Source: Yersinia bercovieri ATCC 43970 (GTDB taxonomy: Bacteria > Pseudomonadota > Gammaproteobacteria > Enterobacterales > Enterobacteriaceae). From it: a stretch of 64,000 nucleotides of DNA. The notes beneath the pieces are model-generated. The model was given only the letters and a program-made list of their open reading frames with translations. It did not search any database and was not told the origin of the DNA. The stretch lies in contig NZ_CP054044.1 in NCBI RefSeq assembly GCF_013282745.1, positions 496,001 through 560,000 of the forward strand. Direction: 5' to 3'. Each line of letters opens with the position of its first letter. Positions within the stretch are counted from its first letter, which is position 1. Both the position numbers and the translations under genes were made by a program. Positions 35,808 to 45,887 of the stretch are shown here, one piece after another.

Positions 35808-36848
35808 CTAATTAATGTTAAAACTTAACACCGCACTTCCTGAGTAAACACCCGGCTCTACCTTATTACCCTGAGTAGTTAATTCAGAAGTCACTTCGAT
35901 AGGCTCTGAAATAGGTGTGGAAGATGCCACAGGTATACCTTGTGATGCATTCTTTCCATTAATTTTAACGACAGCGTCAATATTTTTACCTAGTTTTACC
36001 GGTGTTCCATCAGTTGAACTCCAATTACTCCCCGATGATGATATGAGTTTTAATGTTCCCGACTTTACACTTGAATTGCAGGTTAGCAGTGTCGATACTG
36101 CTTTCTTGTTTCCCTGAACCTCCTTTTCATGTATAGAACCATAGTCAATAACTAAACTGCTTGCAGAGAACTTACACGTATCCCTGACTGTAATACGAAG
36201 TTCTCCTTGGTAATCAAACCAATAGCGACCATCATCATGTCGCATGGAGCATGAGGCAGTCCCACAGTATTGATGGTTAAATGAGGCAATGACCCCTCGG
36301 TAAATATAAGTTCCGGCGGGCGTATTCTCCGGCGCGGTTATTTTTATTGGTGCAGTATAGGTCTCATTATGCCAAACGTATGGCCTTGTCATTGGTACAT
36401 TAAACCAATCAATCCAAGGGCTATAGTGATATGCGACTCCATCAGTAAATGCCATATTTTTTGATGCTATTTTGATATAATTACGACCTCTCGATTGCTG
36501 CCCTTCAATATTAAAGCTAACACCATTATTAGTTGTGATGGTTGATGGTGCTGTTATACCAACCCCCATCATCCAGCGATCAAGTTGTATACCTGGATGA
36601 GAATACATAGTACCATTCTGGCAACCTGCAACACAGGATGCATCTTCACCATTCGAATTATAGTCACCAAAAATAGACAATGATATATTAATCGTTTCTG
36701 CACTCCCACCTGGCGTCAAAATAACATCACCCGAGGGGAGTGACCAGGTGTGTTGTATTCTTGATGATTCCTGAACATAACTATAAGCAAGAGAAAACTG
36801 AGCATAAAAAGAGAGTGCTGTTATTATCGACAGCCTCGCTATTTTCAT
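35808..36848 (-). CDS. Fimbrial tip adhesin (two-domain)
   Basis: A 346-residue secreted protein at the end of the fimbrial operon. The signal peptide is MKIARLSIITALSFYAQFSLA. The N-terminal part (about 22-225) has four clustered Cys (DASCVAGC, YCGTASC) and looks like a receptor-binding domain. From about residue 230 (VRDTCKFSASSLVIDYGS) it has a pilin-like domain ending VYSGSAVLSFNIN, the donor-strand pattern of chaperone/usher subunits. ATG at 36848 is chosen for the signal peptide, although the frame extends to 36890 and ribosome binding sites are weak at both. The receptor cannot be read from sequence. Confidence 0.82.
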   Translation of the reverse strand: MKIARLSIITALSFYAQFSLAYSYVQESSRIQHTWSLPSGDVILTPGGSAETINISLSIFGDYNSNGEDASCVAGCQNGTMYSHPGIQLDRWMMGVGITAPSTITTNNGVSFNIEGQQSRGRNYIKIASKNMAFTDGVAYHYSPWIDWFNVPMTRPYVWHNETYTAPIKITAPENTPAGTYIYRGVIASFNHQYCGTASCSMRHDDGRYWFDYQGELRITVRDTCKFSASSLVIDYGSIHEKEVQGNKKAVSTLLTCNSSVKSGTLKLISSSGSNWSSTDGTPVKLGKNIDAVVKINGKNASQGIPVASSTPISEPIEVTSELTTQGNKVEPGVYSGSAVLSFNIN

Positions 36849-36994
36849 AAAAAAATAACCATCTTTAATTGGCATTCTAAAATAGAGCATAATAAATTCC
36901 TGATAGGTTTATCGAAAGGGATTGAGCCTCATTTAAAAGTCCACTTTTTCTTGTGTGTTTCGGCGCTGATATTTATCACAACCGTTTTAAACGG

Positions 36995-37531
36995 TTACTG
37001 GTAATTTATCATCAGGCTTGCCGTCGCTTGAAAAGTACCGGCGTGCAATTGCGCTATCGATGGTGTCACTAACTGTGCTTTCAGTTGCAGTTGCCCCTCT
37101 ACTGTACTTTCACCCGTTCCCATACCCTCGACCGGCACCCAGCTATTCAGGTTCACCGGTGTCGTCCCCGCTTTACCCGATGTGAGTGCGATGCCTAACC
37201 CATTCAGTGAGGTGGAGAGTACGTTTGCCCCCATTTCACTCATTACCCCGTAGCTCGTCGGGCTCAGATACATTTTCAGCGTCTTGCCCGTCGGTGCTGA
37301 ATTGTCGCAACTCATCTTCAGGTTCACCGACTGTTCGGCCGCCGCTGTTCCAACTTGTTCCAAAGTTAGTTCGCCGAATGGCACCTCTACCGCCGATTCA
37401 CCATTATTACCCGTTACTGTACACACCGGTTCCAGAATGGTCGCTTTGATCGTAATAGGGAGAGTGGCCGCTTGCCCATGAACACTCCACAGCAACGTAC
37501 ACAACAACATCCCGTGCATTAATCGCTTCAT
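36995..37531 (-). CDS. Minor fimbrial subunit
   Basis: A 178-residue pilin-fold protein with signal peptide (MLLCTLLWSVHGQAA) and the usual Cys pair (EPVCTVTG and LKMSCDN). The C terminus ends in alternating hydrophobics with penultimate Tyr (ASLMINYQ), as needed for chaperone binding. The frame begins at TTG 37546, but ATG at 37531 has GAGGAAACAGGCG upstream. It lies between the other minor subunit and the adhesin, so it may be an adaptor. Confidence 0.85.
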   Translation of the reverse strand: MKRLMHGMLLCTLLWSVHGQAATLPITIKATILEPVCTVTGNNGESAVEVPFGELTLEQVGTAAAEQSVNLKMSCDNSAPTGKTLKMYLSPTSYGVMSEMGANVLSTSLNGLGIALTSGKAGTTPVNLNSWVPVEGMGTGESTVEGQLQLKAQLVTPSIAQLHAGTFQATASLMINYQ

Positions 37532-37601
37532 CGCCTGTTTCCTCAATTTAGAGCCAGATTGCCGTTACTAAATCCTTGATCCTGCGCTCTCTGGCCTATT
37601 T

Positions 37602-38138
37602 CTACTGATAGGAGACCTCAAATGTCGCCGTCGCGGTATAAGGCCCCTCTTTCACCGCTGCCCTATCCGGTGCCAAGGCATACGCCCCAAAACGGAATCG
37701 GTTTACCTGCCCACTGCCTGTCACCGTTATTTGCCCCGCAGTGACGGGTTTACCCAACGAGATTAAGCTACCGGCTCCATCCTCTAGCCCGATAACCAGA
37801 CCGGTTCCACCCTCTGCCGCCAACATCGTTATCCCACCAACAGTCTGGGTTTTGGCTCCACTGAACATCATCGTGACCAGTTTCCCCTGCATAGCCGCCG
37901 TGCAATCTTTCAGACCTATATCAAATGGCTCGCTCGGTGTGCGCCCATATTGACTAAAATCTTGTACCGAACGGGAGGGTAGCGTCACTAATAGCGGGGC
38001 ATCCTCCCGTTCAAACCTACACTGAGTGTCCAGCAGTGTGCCGTTAAACGTGAGATCGACGCCTGCCCCCGCAGCAGATCCCCCATTGGGGATAACCACC
38101 AGCAGCGCCAACACACACCATAAATTGTCTCTACTCAT
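37602..38138 (-). CDS. Minor fimbrial subunit
   Basis: A 178-residue pilin-fold protein with signal peptide (NLWCVLALLVVIPNGGSAAG), the Cys pair (LDTQCRFE and LKDCTAA) and C-terminal ATFEVSYQ. The frame is open to 38219 in the chaperone 3' region, but ATG at 38138 (or the adjacent one at 38141) follows GGAGAGG and starts a clean signal peptide. The N-terminal part is closer to an adaptor than to the major pilin. Confidence 0.83.
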   Translation of the reverse strand: MSRDNLWCVLALLVVIPNGGSAAGAGVDLTFNGTLLDTQCRFEREDAPLLVTLPSRSVQDFSQYGRTPSEPFDIGLKDCTAAMQGKLVTMMFSGAKTQTVGGITMLAAEGGTGLVIGLEDGAGSLISLGKPVTAGQITVTGSGQVNRFRFGAYALAPDRAAVKEGPYTATATFEVSYQ

Positions 38139-38182
38139 CATCCTCTCCACACAATGCCAGCCCTGAAACAGGAAGCGCCTGG

Positions 38183-38911
38183 CTAAACCTTTTTCACAGC
38201 ACAGTTCCCGCCACGGCAACTGAACTTCAACACCGGGCGACCACCATAATCGTTGATATAGGTCAGATAGGGGGTTGTGTAGTGCCCGACTTTCACCTGA
38301 GTGCTACTTTTGGGCGACACCATCACTACATCAAATGCTTCATCCTCAGACTGTCGCTGGCTGCCCGCCAGGCCAATGACCGTGACGTAATAAGGTGTCG
38401 GGTTTTCTATCCGATAGCCGCTCCCCTCCTCATGCAAGATAAGTTGGTCTTGCCAGACAGCGCCGGGAGTGGTGACTATCCCTTTCGGACGATAAAATAA
38501 TTTGATTTTGGTCTGTAATGCTATTTGCAGCACATTGGGTTGATCGCTGCGGGGTGGAATTTCCCGCAGGTTAAAATAGAACAGTGATTCTCTGTCCTGA
38601 GGAAGCTGATTGGCATCTGGGGTTGACGACACCCGTATCATGCTTTTCATTCCCGGCTCCAGACGCTGTACCGGAGGGGTGACCACTAAAGGCCCCTGCA
38701 CCAGTTTCTGTTGGTGCTCTCCTTCCAACCAGACTTGCGCCAAATAGGGTAGTTGTTTGTTTTCATTGCTAATATTTAAAGTGATCGATTTGCTGTCTGC
38801 ATTAAATATGGCTCGAGTGCGATCTAACCCCACGGCAGCCTGTACCGCTGGATGTATCGCAAACAGCACTGTCATCGAAACCAGATTTAATACCTTATGA
38901 ATGCTTCTCAT
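38183..38911 (-). CDS. Periplasmic fimbrial chaperone (PapD family)
   Basis: A 242-residue chaperone that folds pilins by donor-strand complementation. The signal peptide ends near QAAVGLD. The conserved Arg of strand A1 is in DRTRAIFN, the FYFNLREIPP motif is present, and the Lys of the active cleft is in KIKLFYRPKG. Two Cys at the end (FSCRGGNCAVKKV) are an unusual feature, perhaps a disulfide. It lies between the usher and minor subunit genes. Confidence 0.93.
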   Translation of the reverse strand: MRSIHKVLNLVSMTVLFAIHPAVQAAVGLDRTRAIFNADSKSITLNISNENKQLPYLAQVWLEGEHQQKLVQGPLVVTPPVQRLEPGMKSMIRVSSTPDANQLPQDRESLFYFNLREIPPRSDQPNVLQIALQTKIKLFYRPKGIVTTPGAVWQDQLILHEEGSGYRIENPTPYYVTVIGLAGSQRQSEDEAFDVVMVSPKSSTQVKVGHYTTPYLTYINDYGGRPVLKFSCRGGNCAVKKV

Positions 38912-38946
38912 GTTGTCTTATCCTATCTATTAAGGCTGTGTGCCCA

Positions 38947-41514
38947 TTAATGCTTAGCTGCCGCAGTGGGTCCACAGGGCAACAGCAACTGCTTCCCATC
39001 TAAGTTCGACGGGATCGTAACCTCACAACGGGTCTGCCCGTCCCAAGCCACATCAAGCACCGTATTGGGGGTCACCCCACTCAACCAGGCTAGGCCACTG
39101 TCGCCGACGATCCCCAGTTCCCGGCCTTTTAGATCACGCACGCTGGCAGCAAATGGCGGGTATGTCCCATCTTTCAGCCGCAGAACCGCAAACAACCGCT
39201 CCCCTTTCAATACACCAAAATGTTGATAACCAATGGCACCATCGGTAAGTGCGGTTTCCACTACCCCTTGTGTTGCCTCTATGTCATCGGCCATATTGTT
39301 GATATCGACTCGCGCCGTGGTGCGGTAATAGCTGTTAACATCAGTCAATACCCCGATGCCCCGCGAATTAGTCACCACCCGGCCATCATCTATCGGTACG
39401 CCACTGACTCCGTCGGTATCGACCATTAAGCGGGTACTGCCGTTATAGCCACCAGAGTGTAGTGCCGCACCTTTGCTTGTTGCCGTCACTCCTCCGGTGG
39501 CGCTTATCCCCAAAGAGCTGTAGCTGTTCTCCGCCATTGCCACATTACCGGTAAGGTTTGCCAAAGGACTGTTGTGGGTGTACATACCACTAAACTGACT
39601 GCGCGCAGCCTGGCCATTGCCCTGATCCCGCCCGGCGCTCAGGTTGTAGCTGTCGAGCTGCCCGACAGAAGCGGAATATCCCACGCGCTGCCCGATCCGT
39701 TTCCCGCTGTAATCGCTACTGTAACTGGCCGTTCCTTTTCCTATCGGTACCGACAACGTCAAATTAATGGCGTCATCATAACGTTCCATATCACGCTCCA
39801 GATACCGACTGCGGCTGCCAGTCGCGGTCAAAGAGAGACCCTTCAAGCCGAGTGACGGCAGATCAAACCAGGTGTTAAGGCTAACGCCATACTGGTCAGT
39901 ACCACCGTGATCCCAATAGTTCTGGTGTTCATAATTGAGGCTAAGGGATAGCGGCAGAGCCAACTCATCAAACCGCTTGCTGACATTGATCTGATAACGC
40001 TCTCTCTGACGGGTATTGTTATTGTCTCGAAACCGGGTATCTAAATACTGCTGCATGGACATATAGTCATGCTCGGAGAAGCGATATCCGGCAAAGTTCA
40101 CATCAGTATTGGCATCATCAAAATGCTTGGAGTAACTGATATGCCATGATTTACCTTCCCGCCGCCCTTGTACGGGTAAGTTTGCAAATGATTGGGTGAC
40201 ATCTAGTGCCGCAGTACCAAATTGAAAGAGATCACGACCAGCCCCTAGCGCCAAGGCCTGATAATCATCCGACACCGTTGTACCGCCGAACACCGACCAA
40301 CTGTTAGATATCCCCCATGATGCCTCTCCCATGGTAAAGAGCGGCCCTTCGGTATGACGGTTCCAGGTTCTGGGCTTCCCGGTGGCGACCTTATAGCGAA
40401 CCTGGCCCGGACGAGTCAGATAGGGCACCGATGCCGTCGTCACACTAAAGGTCTGCACTTCACCATTTTGCTCGAGCACCCTCACATCCAATTGACCACG
40501 GATGCCACTGTCTAGATTCTGGATACGAAATGGTCCGGCTGGGACCATACTGTCGTAAACCATACGTCCCTGCTGAGTTACCGTAACTCTGGCGTTGGTT
40601 CTCGCCACCCCGATGATTTCAGGCGCATAACCACGCAAACGCGGTGGTAGCATGCGCTCTTCGCTGACAAGGCTAACGCCAGAGTAACGCCATGAGTCGA
40701 ACAGGTTAGAATTGACATAGTCTTCACCCATAGTCAGCAGCGCTTCAATCATCGGTAGTGGGCGGTACAGATAAACCCGAGTCAGATCAAAATTATGCTG
40801 TGAAGCTTCTCGGCCACTAGCCCGGAAGTAGCTGCCCTGGTAGTCTCCCCGCAGACGCCATGCCCCCAAATTCCCACCCAGCGTCCCACTGAGGCTTGCA
40901 TTTTGCTGCTGCCCATTACCCTGAGTTTTTATCATCGTGCTATTGATGTTGTAGTCCAACATCACCCCAGGAATGCCATTATCCCAACGGGAGGGGGGTA
41001 ACCAAGTCGCATCTGAATATTCCAGCCACGCCTTAGGCATATTGATATTCAGGGTGCCATTGCTGATATCACCTTTCAAAGTGGTGCCCTTCAGCGGTGT
41101 GAAATCGATACACTGCCCCTGATGCCAAACACCTACCCGCTTGATGGACTTTTCTGTCAAACCCAGATGGCTAAGCAACTCTGGCGATAGGCAAGCCTCT
41201 GGCATACTCGGGGAAGATGAAGTCTCTGCGGCTACCGGGTTAATATAGAAAGGAATAGCAATATCATTTCCTAACCTTTCACCATTCAATTTCACTTGCA
41301 TCTGGTATGTGCCGGGCAGAATATACCCCTCCCTTGAGAATCGGGAGAAGTCTATATTCTTCTTATCATCCGTATCGAGAAGGTCAGTATTAAACTCCAC
41401 TGAAAATGCTTTGATAGAAAATAGCGCCATAATGACTAAGGCGGATACTCTATTTATCTTCAGTACACGATTTATGTTCAATACACGATTTATGTTCAAT
41501 ACACGCTGATTCAT
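38947..41514 (-). CDS. Outer-membrane fimbrial usher
   Basis: An 855-residue FimD/PapC-family usher. It has an N-terminal domain (VEFNTDLLDTDDKKNIDFSRFSREGYILPGTYQMQV), a beta barrel with LPPRLRGYAPEIIGVARTNARVTVTQQGRMVYD (plug region start), and a C-terminal domain with a Cys pair (TRCEVTIP, LLLPCGP). The N terminus before the signal-peptide core contains three near-identical six-residue units (RVLNIN, RVLNIN, RVLKIN) encoded by 18-base tandem repeats, an odd extension of the signal peptide. It follows the major pilin gene after two hairpins. Confidence 0.94.
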   Translation of the reverse strand: MNQRVLNINRVLNINRVLKINRVSALVIMALFSIKAFSVEFNTDLLDTDDKKNIDFSRFSREGYILPGTYQMQVKLNGERLGNDIAIPFYINPVAAETSSSPSMPEACLSPELLSHLGLTEKSIKRVGVWHQGQCIDFTPLKGTTLKGDISNGTLNINMPKAWLEYSDATWLPPSRWDNGIPGVMLDYNINSTMIKTQGNGQQQNASLSGTLGGNLGAWRLRGDYQGSYFRASGREASQHNFDLTRVYLYRPLPMIEALLTMGEDYVNSNLFDSWRYSGVSLVSEERMLPPRLRGYAPEIIGVARTNARVTVTQQGRMVYDSMVPAGPFRIQNLDSGIRGQLDVRVLEQNGEVQTFSVTTASVPYLTRPGQVRYKVATGKPRTWNRHTEGPLFTMGEASWGISNSWSVFGGTTVSDDYQALALGAGRDLFQFGTAALDVTQSFANLPVQGRREGKSWHISYSKHFDDANTDVNFAGYRFSEHDYMSMQQYLDTRFRDNNNTRQRERYQINVSKRFDELALPLSLSLNYEHQNYWDHGGTDQYGVSLNTWFDLPSLGLKGLSLTATGSRSRYLERDMERYDDAINLTLSVPIGKGTASYSSDYSGKRIGQRVGYSASVGQLDSYNLSAGRDQGNGQAARSQFSGMYTHNSPLANLTGNVAMAENSYSSLGISATGGVTATSKGAALHSGGYNGSTRLMVDTDGVSGVPIDDGRVVTNSRGIGVLTDVNSYYRTTARVDINNMADDIEATQGVVETALTDGAIGYQHFGVLKGERLFAVLRLKDGTYPPFAASVRDLKGRELGIVGDSGLAWLSGVTPNTVLDVAWDGQTRCEVTIPSNLDGKQLLLPCGPTAAAKH

Positions 41515-41665
41515 AATTTATCACCGGAATAATTATCTGAATTCCGTATCATTAATTCCTGCTATTGACACGAGCGTATCCTTCCACACAGAAAAGTGAC
41601 CCATAAGTCATCTGTACGGATATAAATTTTATTTTCAGATGAGGTTATTATTTTTAAGTTAATTT

Positions 41666-41697
41666 GGCGTATTAATCTCACTGAGATGTAATACGCC
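41666..41697 (-). promoter_or_regulatory. Strong hairpin between pilin and usher genes
   Basis: GGCGTATTA-ATCTCA-C-TGAGAT-G-TAATACGCC: fifteen pairs with one bulge and a tiny loop. On the minus strand no long T run follows, so it may act as a transcript-stability element or partial terminator setting the pilin-to-usher ratio. Confidence 0.65.
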
Positions 41698-41777
41698 ATA
41701 ATTATTCCCTGGCTCTAGAAGAAAAACTTCCAGAAAGGCACAGTACAACATCACCTAAAACAGCCTAACCGTATCAG

Positions 41778-41814
41778 TTCAATCCCCTCATCCTATTATG
41801 GAAGAGGGGCTGAA
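41778..41814 (-). promoter_or_regulatory. Second hairpin just after the major pilin stop
   Basis: Arms TTCAATCCCCTC and GAGGGGCTGAA with one mismatch around a loop of 14 bases, starting three bases after the pilin stop on the minus strand. It probably protects the pilin mRNA 3' end. Confidence 0.55.
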
Positions 41815-41816
41815 AA

Positions 41817-42323
41817 TTACTTATAGGCGATGACAAAGTTAGTTGTAGCTTCAAAATTACCCACAGTAACATTGGTCGCTGCATCTGCTTTTTTGGCTTC
41901 TGCGGTATAAGTCAGAATATTGTCACCCGTCGGGTTCAGACCAAGAATAGGCTTGGCTGTACCAAAAGTGATGCCAGAAATAGCGATCCCCAACCCGGTA
42001 GCCGAACCATGAGTGGTCAGTAGATTTTTACCACTGAGCAGATCGGTACTGGCAAAGGTAATATCAGCCGTTTTTCCCGTTAAATTACAATTTTCCAGAT
42101 GGATCTGAAACTTCTTGGCGGTGACCACATTGGCATTCAATTGGGATGATGAAAGCTGACCAAATGGTACTTTGACATCCGTACCATCCTGACCTGGGGC
42201 TAAATTACATGGTGAATCTACCACTTCACCATTAAAGGTTATTTTTCCGTTATTACCTGCTGCTGTTGCGCCATAAGAGATAACACCCAGTACTGCAATA
42301 ATAGCTAATTTAGATACTTTCAT
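41817..42323 (-). CDS. Major fimbrial subunit (pilin)
   Basis: A 168-residue pilin with signal peptide MKVSKLAIIAVLGVISYGATAA, Cys pair (DSPCNLAPG and LENCNLTG), VPFGQLSSSQLN, and C-terminal FEATTNFVIAYK with penultimate Tyr. As the first structural gene, ahead of two hairpins, and with the sequence pattern of FimA-type pilins, it is probably the shaft subunit. A good AAGGAAATATTTTC site precedes ATG at 42323. Confidence 0.92.
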   Translation of the reverse strand: MKVSKLAIIAVLGVISYGATAAGNNGKITFNGEVVDSPCNLAPGQDGTDVKVPFGQLSSSQLNANVVTAKKFQIHLENCNLTGKTADITFASTDLLSGKNLLTTHGSATGLGIAISGITFGTAKPILGLNPTGDNILTYTAEAKKADAATNVTVGNFEATTNFVIAYK

Positions 42324-42555
42324 GAAAATATTTCCTTATTTATTTATAAAAATAGATATCAAACGTCATCTGATATGTCGATGTAACTCAACATGAAAAA
42401 GATAACGTCACCACGAATGAATAATGGTGTGACTTATCTATTCATCACTCACCACACCATCATTCAAAACATATTTTAAAAATAAGAGATCCCTCTGGAG
42501 AGTTTACGTCCCAGACTCAATTAATTTTAAAAAAATATTACCCTATAGATAACAA

Positions 42556-43137
42556 TTATCTATTGCCATTGAGTTCACATATCATGGCATTTAAAGAGTC
42601 TATTCCGGTACGCCGAAGCCCCCGTTGCTTATAGCGACTCACCGAGTTATATGACAGACCAAAATTATCGGCGATATAATGCAAATTCTTGCCACGTAGC
42701 AATTCACATAACACGGCTCGCTCTTTCGCCAGGTAAATGGTTGCCTTTTTACATTGCTGCTTATATTGCTGCGGCGTGCGACGCCACATAAGTCGCAAAC
42801 GCTCTGCCAATGATGCCAGTGGTTCACGAGCTGACAGCACCATATCAAACCCGGCAGCATCAAACATTCTTTTCAACACTGGCGTATCATGCAGTGTTAC
42901 GCTTCCTCGATGGCAATGTTTTGGCACAGACATCTCAAGCAAGCCGGCCATCTCTTCTGTTGTTCCTTTCGCCACACAAAGCAATAAAGTGACAATTGGC
43001 TGAATCAGTGCTTGATGTAAAGCATCCAGGGTCATAACTACCTGACAGTCTGATTTACCTGGCAAATTTTGGCATAAGCTCGCCAAACCCAATGCCGCAT
43101 GTGGGCATTCGGAATAAATTACGATACGTTTAGCCAT
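42556..43137 (-). CDS. LuxR-type regulator of the fimbrial operon
   Basis: A 193-residue regulator. The N terminus (KRIVIYSECPHAALGLASLCQNLP) has the pattern of a degenerate receiver domain without a clear phospho-acceptor Asp. The C terminus (AKERAVLCELLRGKNLHYIADNFGLSYNSVSRYKQRGLRR) is a LuxR-type helix-turn-helix. CTAAAGGAG precedes ATG at 43137. Gene order places it directly upstream of the pilin. It shares layout and N-terminal pattern with the regulator at 52667, which precedes the inverse autotransporter. Confidence 0.8.
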   Translation of the reverse strand: MAKRIVIYSECPHAALGLASLCQNLPGKSDCQVVMTLDALHQALIQPIVTLLLCVAKGTTEEMAGLLEMSVPKHCHRGSVTLHDTPVLKRMFDAAGFDMVLSAREPLASLAERLRLMWRRTPQQYKQQCKKATIYLAKERAVLCELLRGKNLHYIADNFGLSYNSVSRYKQRGLRRTGIDSLNAMICELNGNR

Positions 43138-44061
43138 GTTATCTAATCTCCTTTAGACTTTATAACCTATCCTTTTAGGGCTATTTTATTAACTATTCTC
43201 CCCATAGACGCCATATATGCTTTAACGCAAAACTCTCTACCACAGTACTAGCTAAGATAAATTCTTAGTGATAAACAGACTTTGTTCACAACAATTATCC
43301 GCGACTCATGAGTTAAGTTAGCCACTCGACAGTCCCAACATCATCCTCGAAGCAATTGACTCAAAAACCAGCCACTCACCATTTTATTTTTAATAGAAAA
43401 CACAAACTTGGCTGCACGAGAAATTAAGAATGAAAAGTCTTAAAACAAAGAGATAAAATCCCCTTGATTGAATCAAACATCAAATAATAGAAACCAAAAA
43501 CAACTTACTTTAATTAGGCTATACAAAAACTGACAATTTGTATAATCGTTTTGTTGCTTATGTTTCATTTCTTTTGATAGCCGCCGCCTATCAAAAACAC
43601 AAAAACGATCGCTATTGCATATCAAAGTACAGAATCTTACCTGTGCAATTAGGATAATTATTAGCATTTAATCTGTATATTTTAAAAAAAAGCAGTCAAA
43701 TAAACCATTAATTGAAAATAAAACAGGGCATATAACCATTATTGACAGGTTATTTGGATTTATTCATTAACACCTTAATTATCAAAAAGATATAAATGCA
43801 CTCAAATATTATTACATATCATTCATCTATGAATAATAATAAGCAGACTAATAAAAATTGGTTATTTTTTCTAAAAAAACACCTCACACACAATTCTAAA
43901 ATGAAATTCAAGCACGCCACTAAAATTAACGCAGCAGATATGTGTTCCAATTATTTAAGAATCTAATACGTACTTTAAGCAGGGTCATAGTTAATATTTA
44001 AGTTAACCACTAAAAAACAACTATTACCATCTAGGTAGCAGTTGGTCATAATATTTTCAAC
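43138..44061. other. AT-rich intergenic region
   Basis: More than 900 bases of very AT-rich sequence upstream of the fimbrial regulator. Short open frames (for example 43473-43667 on the minus strand) lack start signals or protein-like composition. It probably contains the regulator promoter; no clear motif was found. Confidence 0.4.
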
Positions 44062-45243
44062 TTATTTTGGTAATGGTAACGTTTTTGTATGCCCTATATT
44101 TATAGACTTAAATACGGACCACGTTGCTCCAGCGGAAGTATTGCTGGCGGCAACGTGATCCCAGCGAAAGTGCTGCTGTCGATCGTTCAAGTTTGTGTCA
44201 GCTAGTTTTCTTTGCATAAAGACAGCAATAGTGGCTCTGCCATCCATTGTTTCAAGTATCTGCGCACCATGGTTTTGCGTTTAGGCATTACCATTAAATT
44301 GTCTTATCCTACGTTGAACAACAGAGTCTCCGCGATCACGTGGTACCGGTACAATATCGTCAAGGCCGCCAGGTTGATCTGCCGCAACAGCACCAGGCAA
44401 TATAACGAGGGCGGGATTTTCACCTATCCGGGTAATAACGCTATTCCACAGATTTTCTGTTTCTACATAAAAAGACTCTCCCGCGGCTCCATTGACAGCA
44501 TTTAAGCAAAAAATAGGTTTGCGATCCTGCCAATTTTCCTGAATTGGCATCTTGTAACATTCGGCTGAGTTTGCATTGTCGAAAATTGTATTAATTAATA
44601 TAATTAAATGTCGAGACTCTACATTTTCCTTGAATTCATCATTAATGAGTCCAAGTAAAGCATCTTTTTTATTACTGTGTTTTTCTTTTATATTTTCCAG
44701 ATATTTAATTCCAGACAACCTTAGATTCATTATTTTCTTAATAAGCTTAATGACCCGGTCATTGTAATTAACTCTTCTGTCTACAAAACCCACAATAACA
44801 ACAATAATGGCGAGGAATGCCGCAACCCCCTTTGCGGTGCTTTCTGTCATTTTCAATGCTGTTTGTAACCAACCTGTAGCTACAGTGTTTACTCCTACCA
44901 TAATTATAGTGATGAAAGCAGTTAGACCAATCCCCACTCCCATCGTATAACCAAGAGCATGATAATCTCCTAATGAAGCAGACATCCTATAACTGACTTT
45001 GTGATTAAATTCGTTGAAAATTGCTATCGCATCAGCGTTGCCAGATAAAGCCAATCCCTTTAATTTTAGATATGCAGGATAGGTGCTATCGGCTAACCAT
45101 AAAAAATGTTCAACATCTGCCTTATTCAAAGAATTTGCAAATGCAATAATTTTGTTATAGGTAGTTATATTAAGCCCTTCTCTTGTAGCTTCATCATAAA
45201 GTCGTTTATATAATATCGAAGGGGGAAATATTTCATCTGCCAT
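44062..45243 (-). pseudogene. Unknown membrane protein, frame interrupted by a TAA (320 residues, then 72 more codons)
   Basis: From ATG 45243 (AAGGAAG upstream) the frame codes for 320 residues to TAA at 44281-44283. The same frame then continues open for about 72 codons to TAA at 44062, with protein-like composition (HGAQILETMDGRATIAVFMQRKLADTNL). The product has two central membrane segments (about 100-125 and 138-155) and no family I recognise. It may be a recent nonsense mutation in a protein of about 393 residues, or the short form may be functional. A hairpin (CACGTTGC/GCAACGTG, 44120-44157) lies within the tail. Confidence 0.5.
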
Positions 45244-45364
45244 TATGTCTTCCTTTCATTATGACTGTTTATACAGGGCTATTTTTCCAAAAAAACCTAA
45301 GACCCTATTTTTTGCATAGTGACAGTACAAAATCACAGCGTGTGAATTACCGGAACGGGAGCTA

Positions 45365-45484
45365 ATGGAAATCAATCCTCAGAATCATATTGAATTGTTA
45401 CAAGTGATTAAAGCTATCTACAAGAAAACATTAAAGAATGGGGGGTTATTGGCTATTTTAGTGAGCACTGATAGTGATGCTTAG
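45365..45484 (+). CDS. Very short ORF (39 codons)
   Basis: ATG 45365 to TAG 45484, with GGGAG five bases upstream. The sequence (MEINPQNHIELLQVIKAIYKK...) is not recognised and may be a gene fragment. Confidence 0.2.
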   Translation: MEINPQNHIELLQVIKAIYKKTLKNGGLLAILVSTDSDA

Positions 45485-45887
45485 GGATTGATATGTTCGA
45501 ACCCGGCATGGTTAATGAAAGGTATGTCAGATGAGAGGAAATAATAGGCTAATGGACACTGGCATTAACAAATATATATAGCCCTATTCGCTATATGACT
45601 ATTGACAATGCCAGTCTCTCGTTTTTAGTATTTTATTTATACAAGGCAGAACTGTTTATTGACCTCCATATCTACGCCATCGCCGCATAACATATTTTGC
45701 TAATGTTAAGTTAAGAGGTGATTAGTACTCAAAACGGCTTATATCAATGGTAGTATTCAGTAATGGAACAAAGATCAACTCCATGTAGAATTGATGTGCT
45801 GTATGCTGAATACTGCCGCCATGATGAATAGCAATCAACTTTGGAACCTCTTGTTAGGAGTATGCTTTATTTCTATATACACTCCAC
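45485..45887. other. Intergenic region with a long hairpin
   Basis: It holds an inverted repeat ACTGGCATT (45558-45566) / AATGCCAGT (45607-45615), with an inner pair ATATAGC / GCTATAT. The hairpin is about 58 bases long. No gene seen. Confidence 0.4.

Noticed and set aside
43473..43667. 64-codon minus-strand ORF in the AT-rich gap
   Set aside because: No ribosome binding site, biased composition from AT-rich DNA, no recognised family.
45558..45615. Inverted repeat near the recombinase as its inversion site
   Set aside because: The arms are only nine bases with a 40-base interior and form a simple hairpin; there is no promoter or TTGGGG core.
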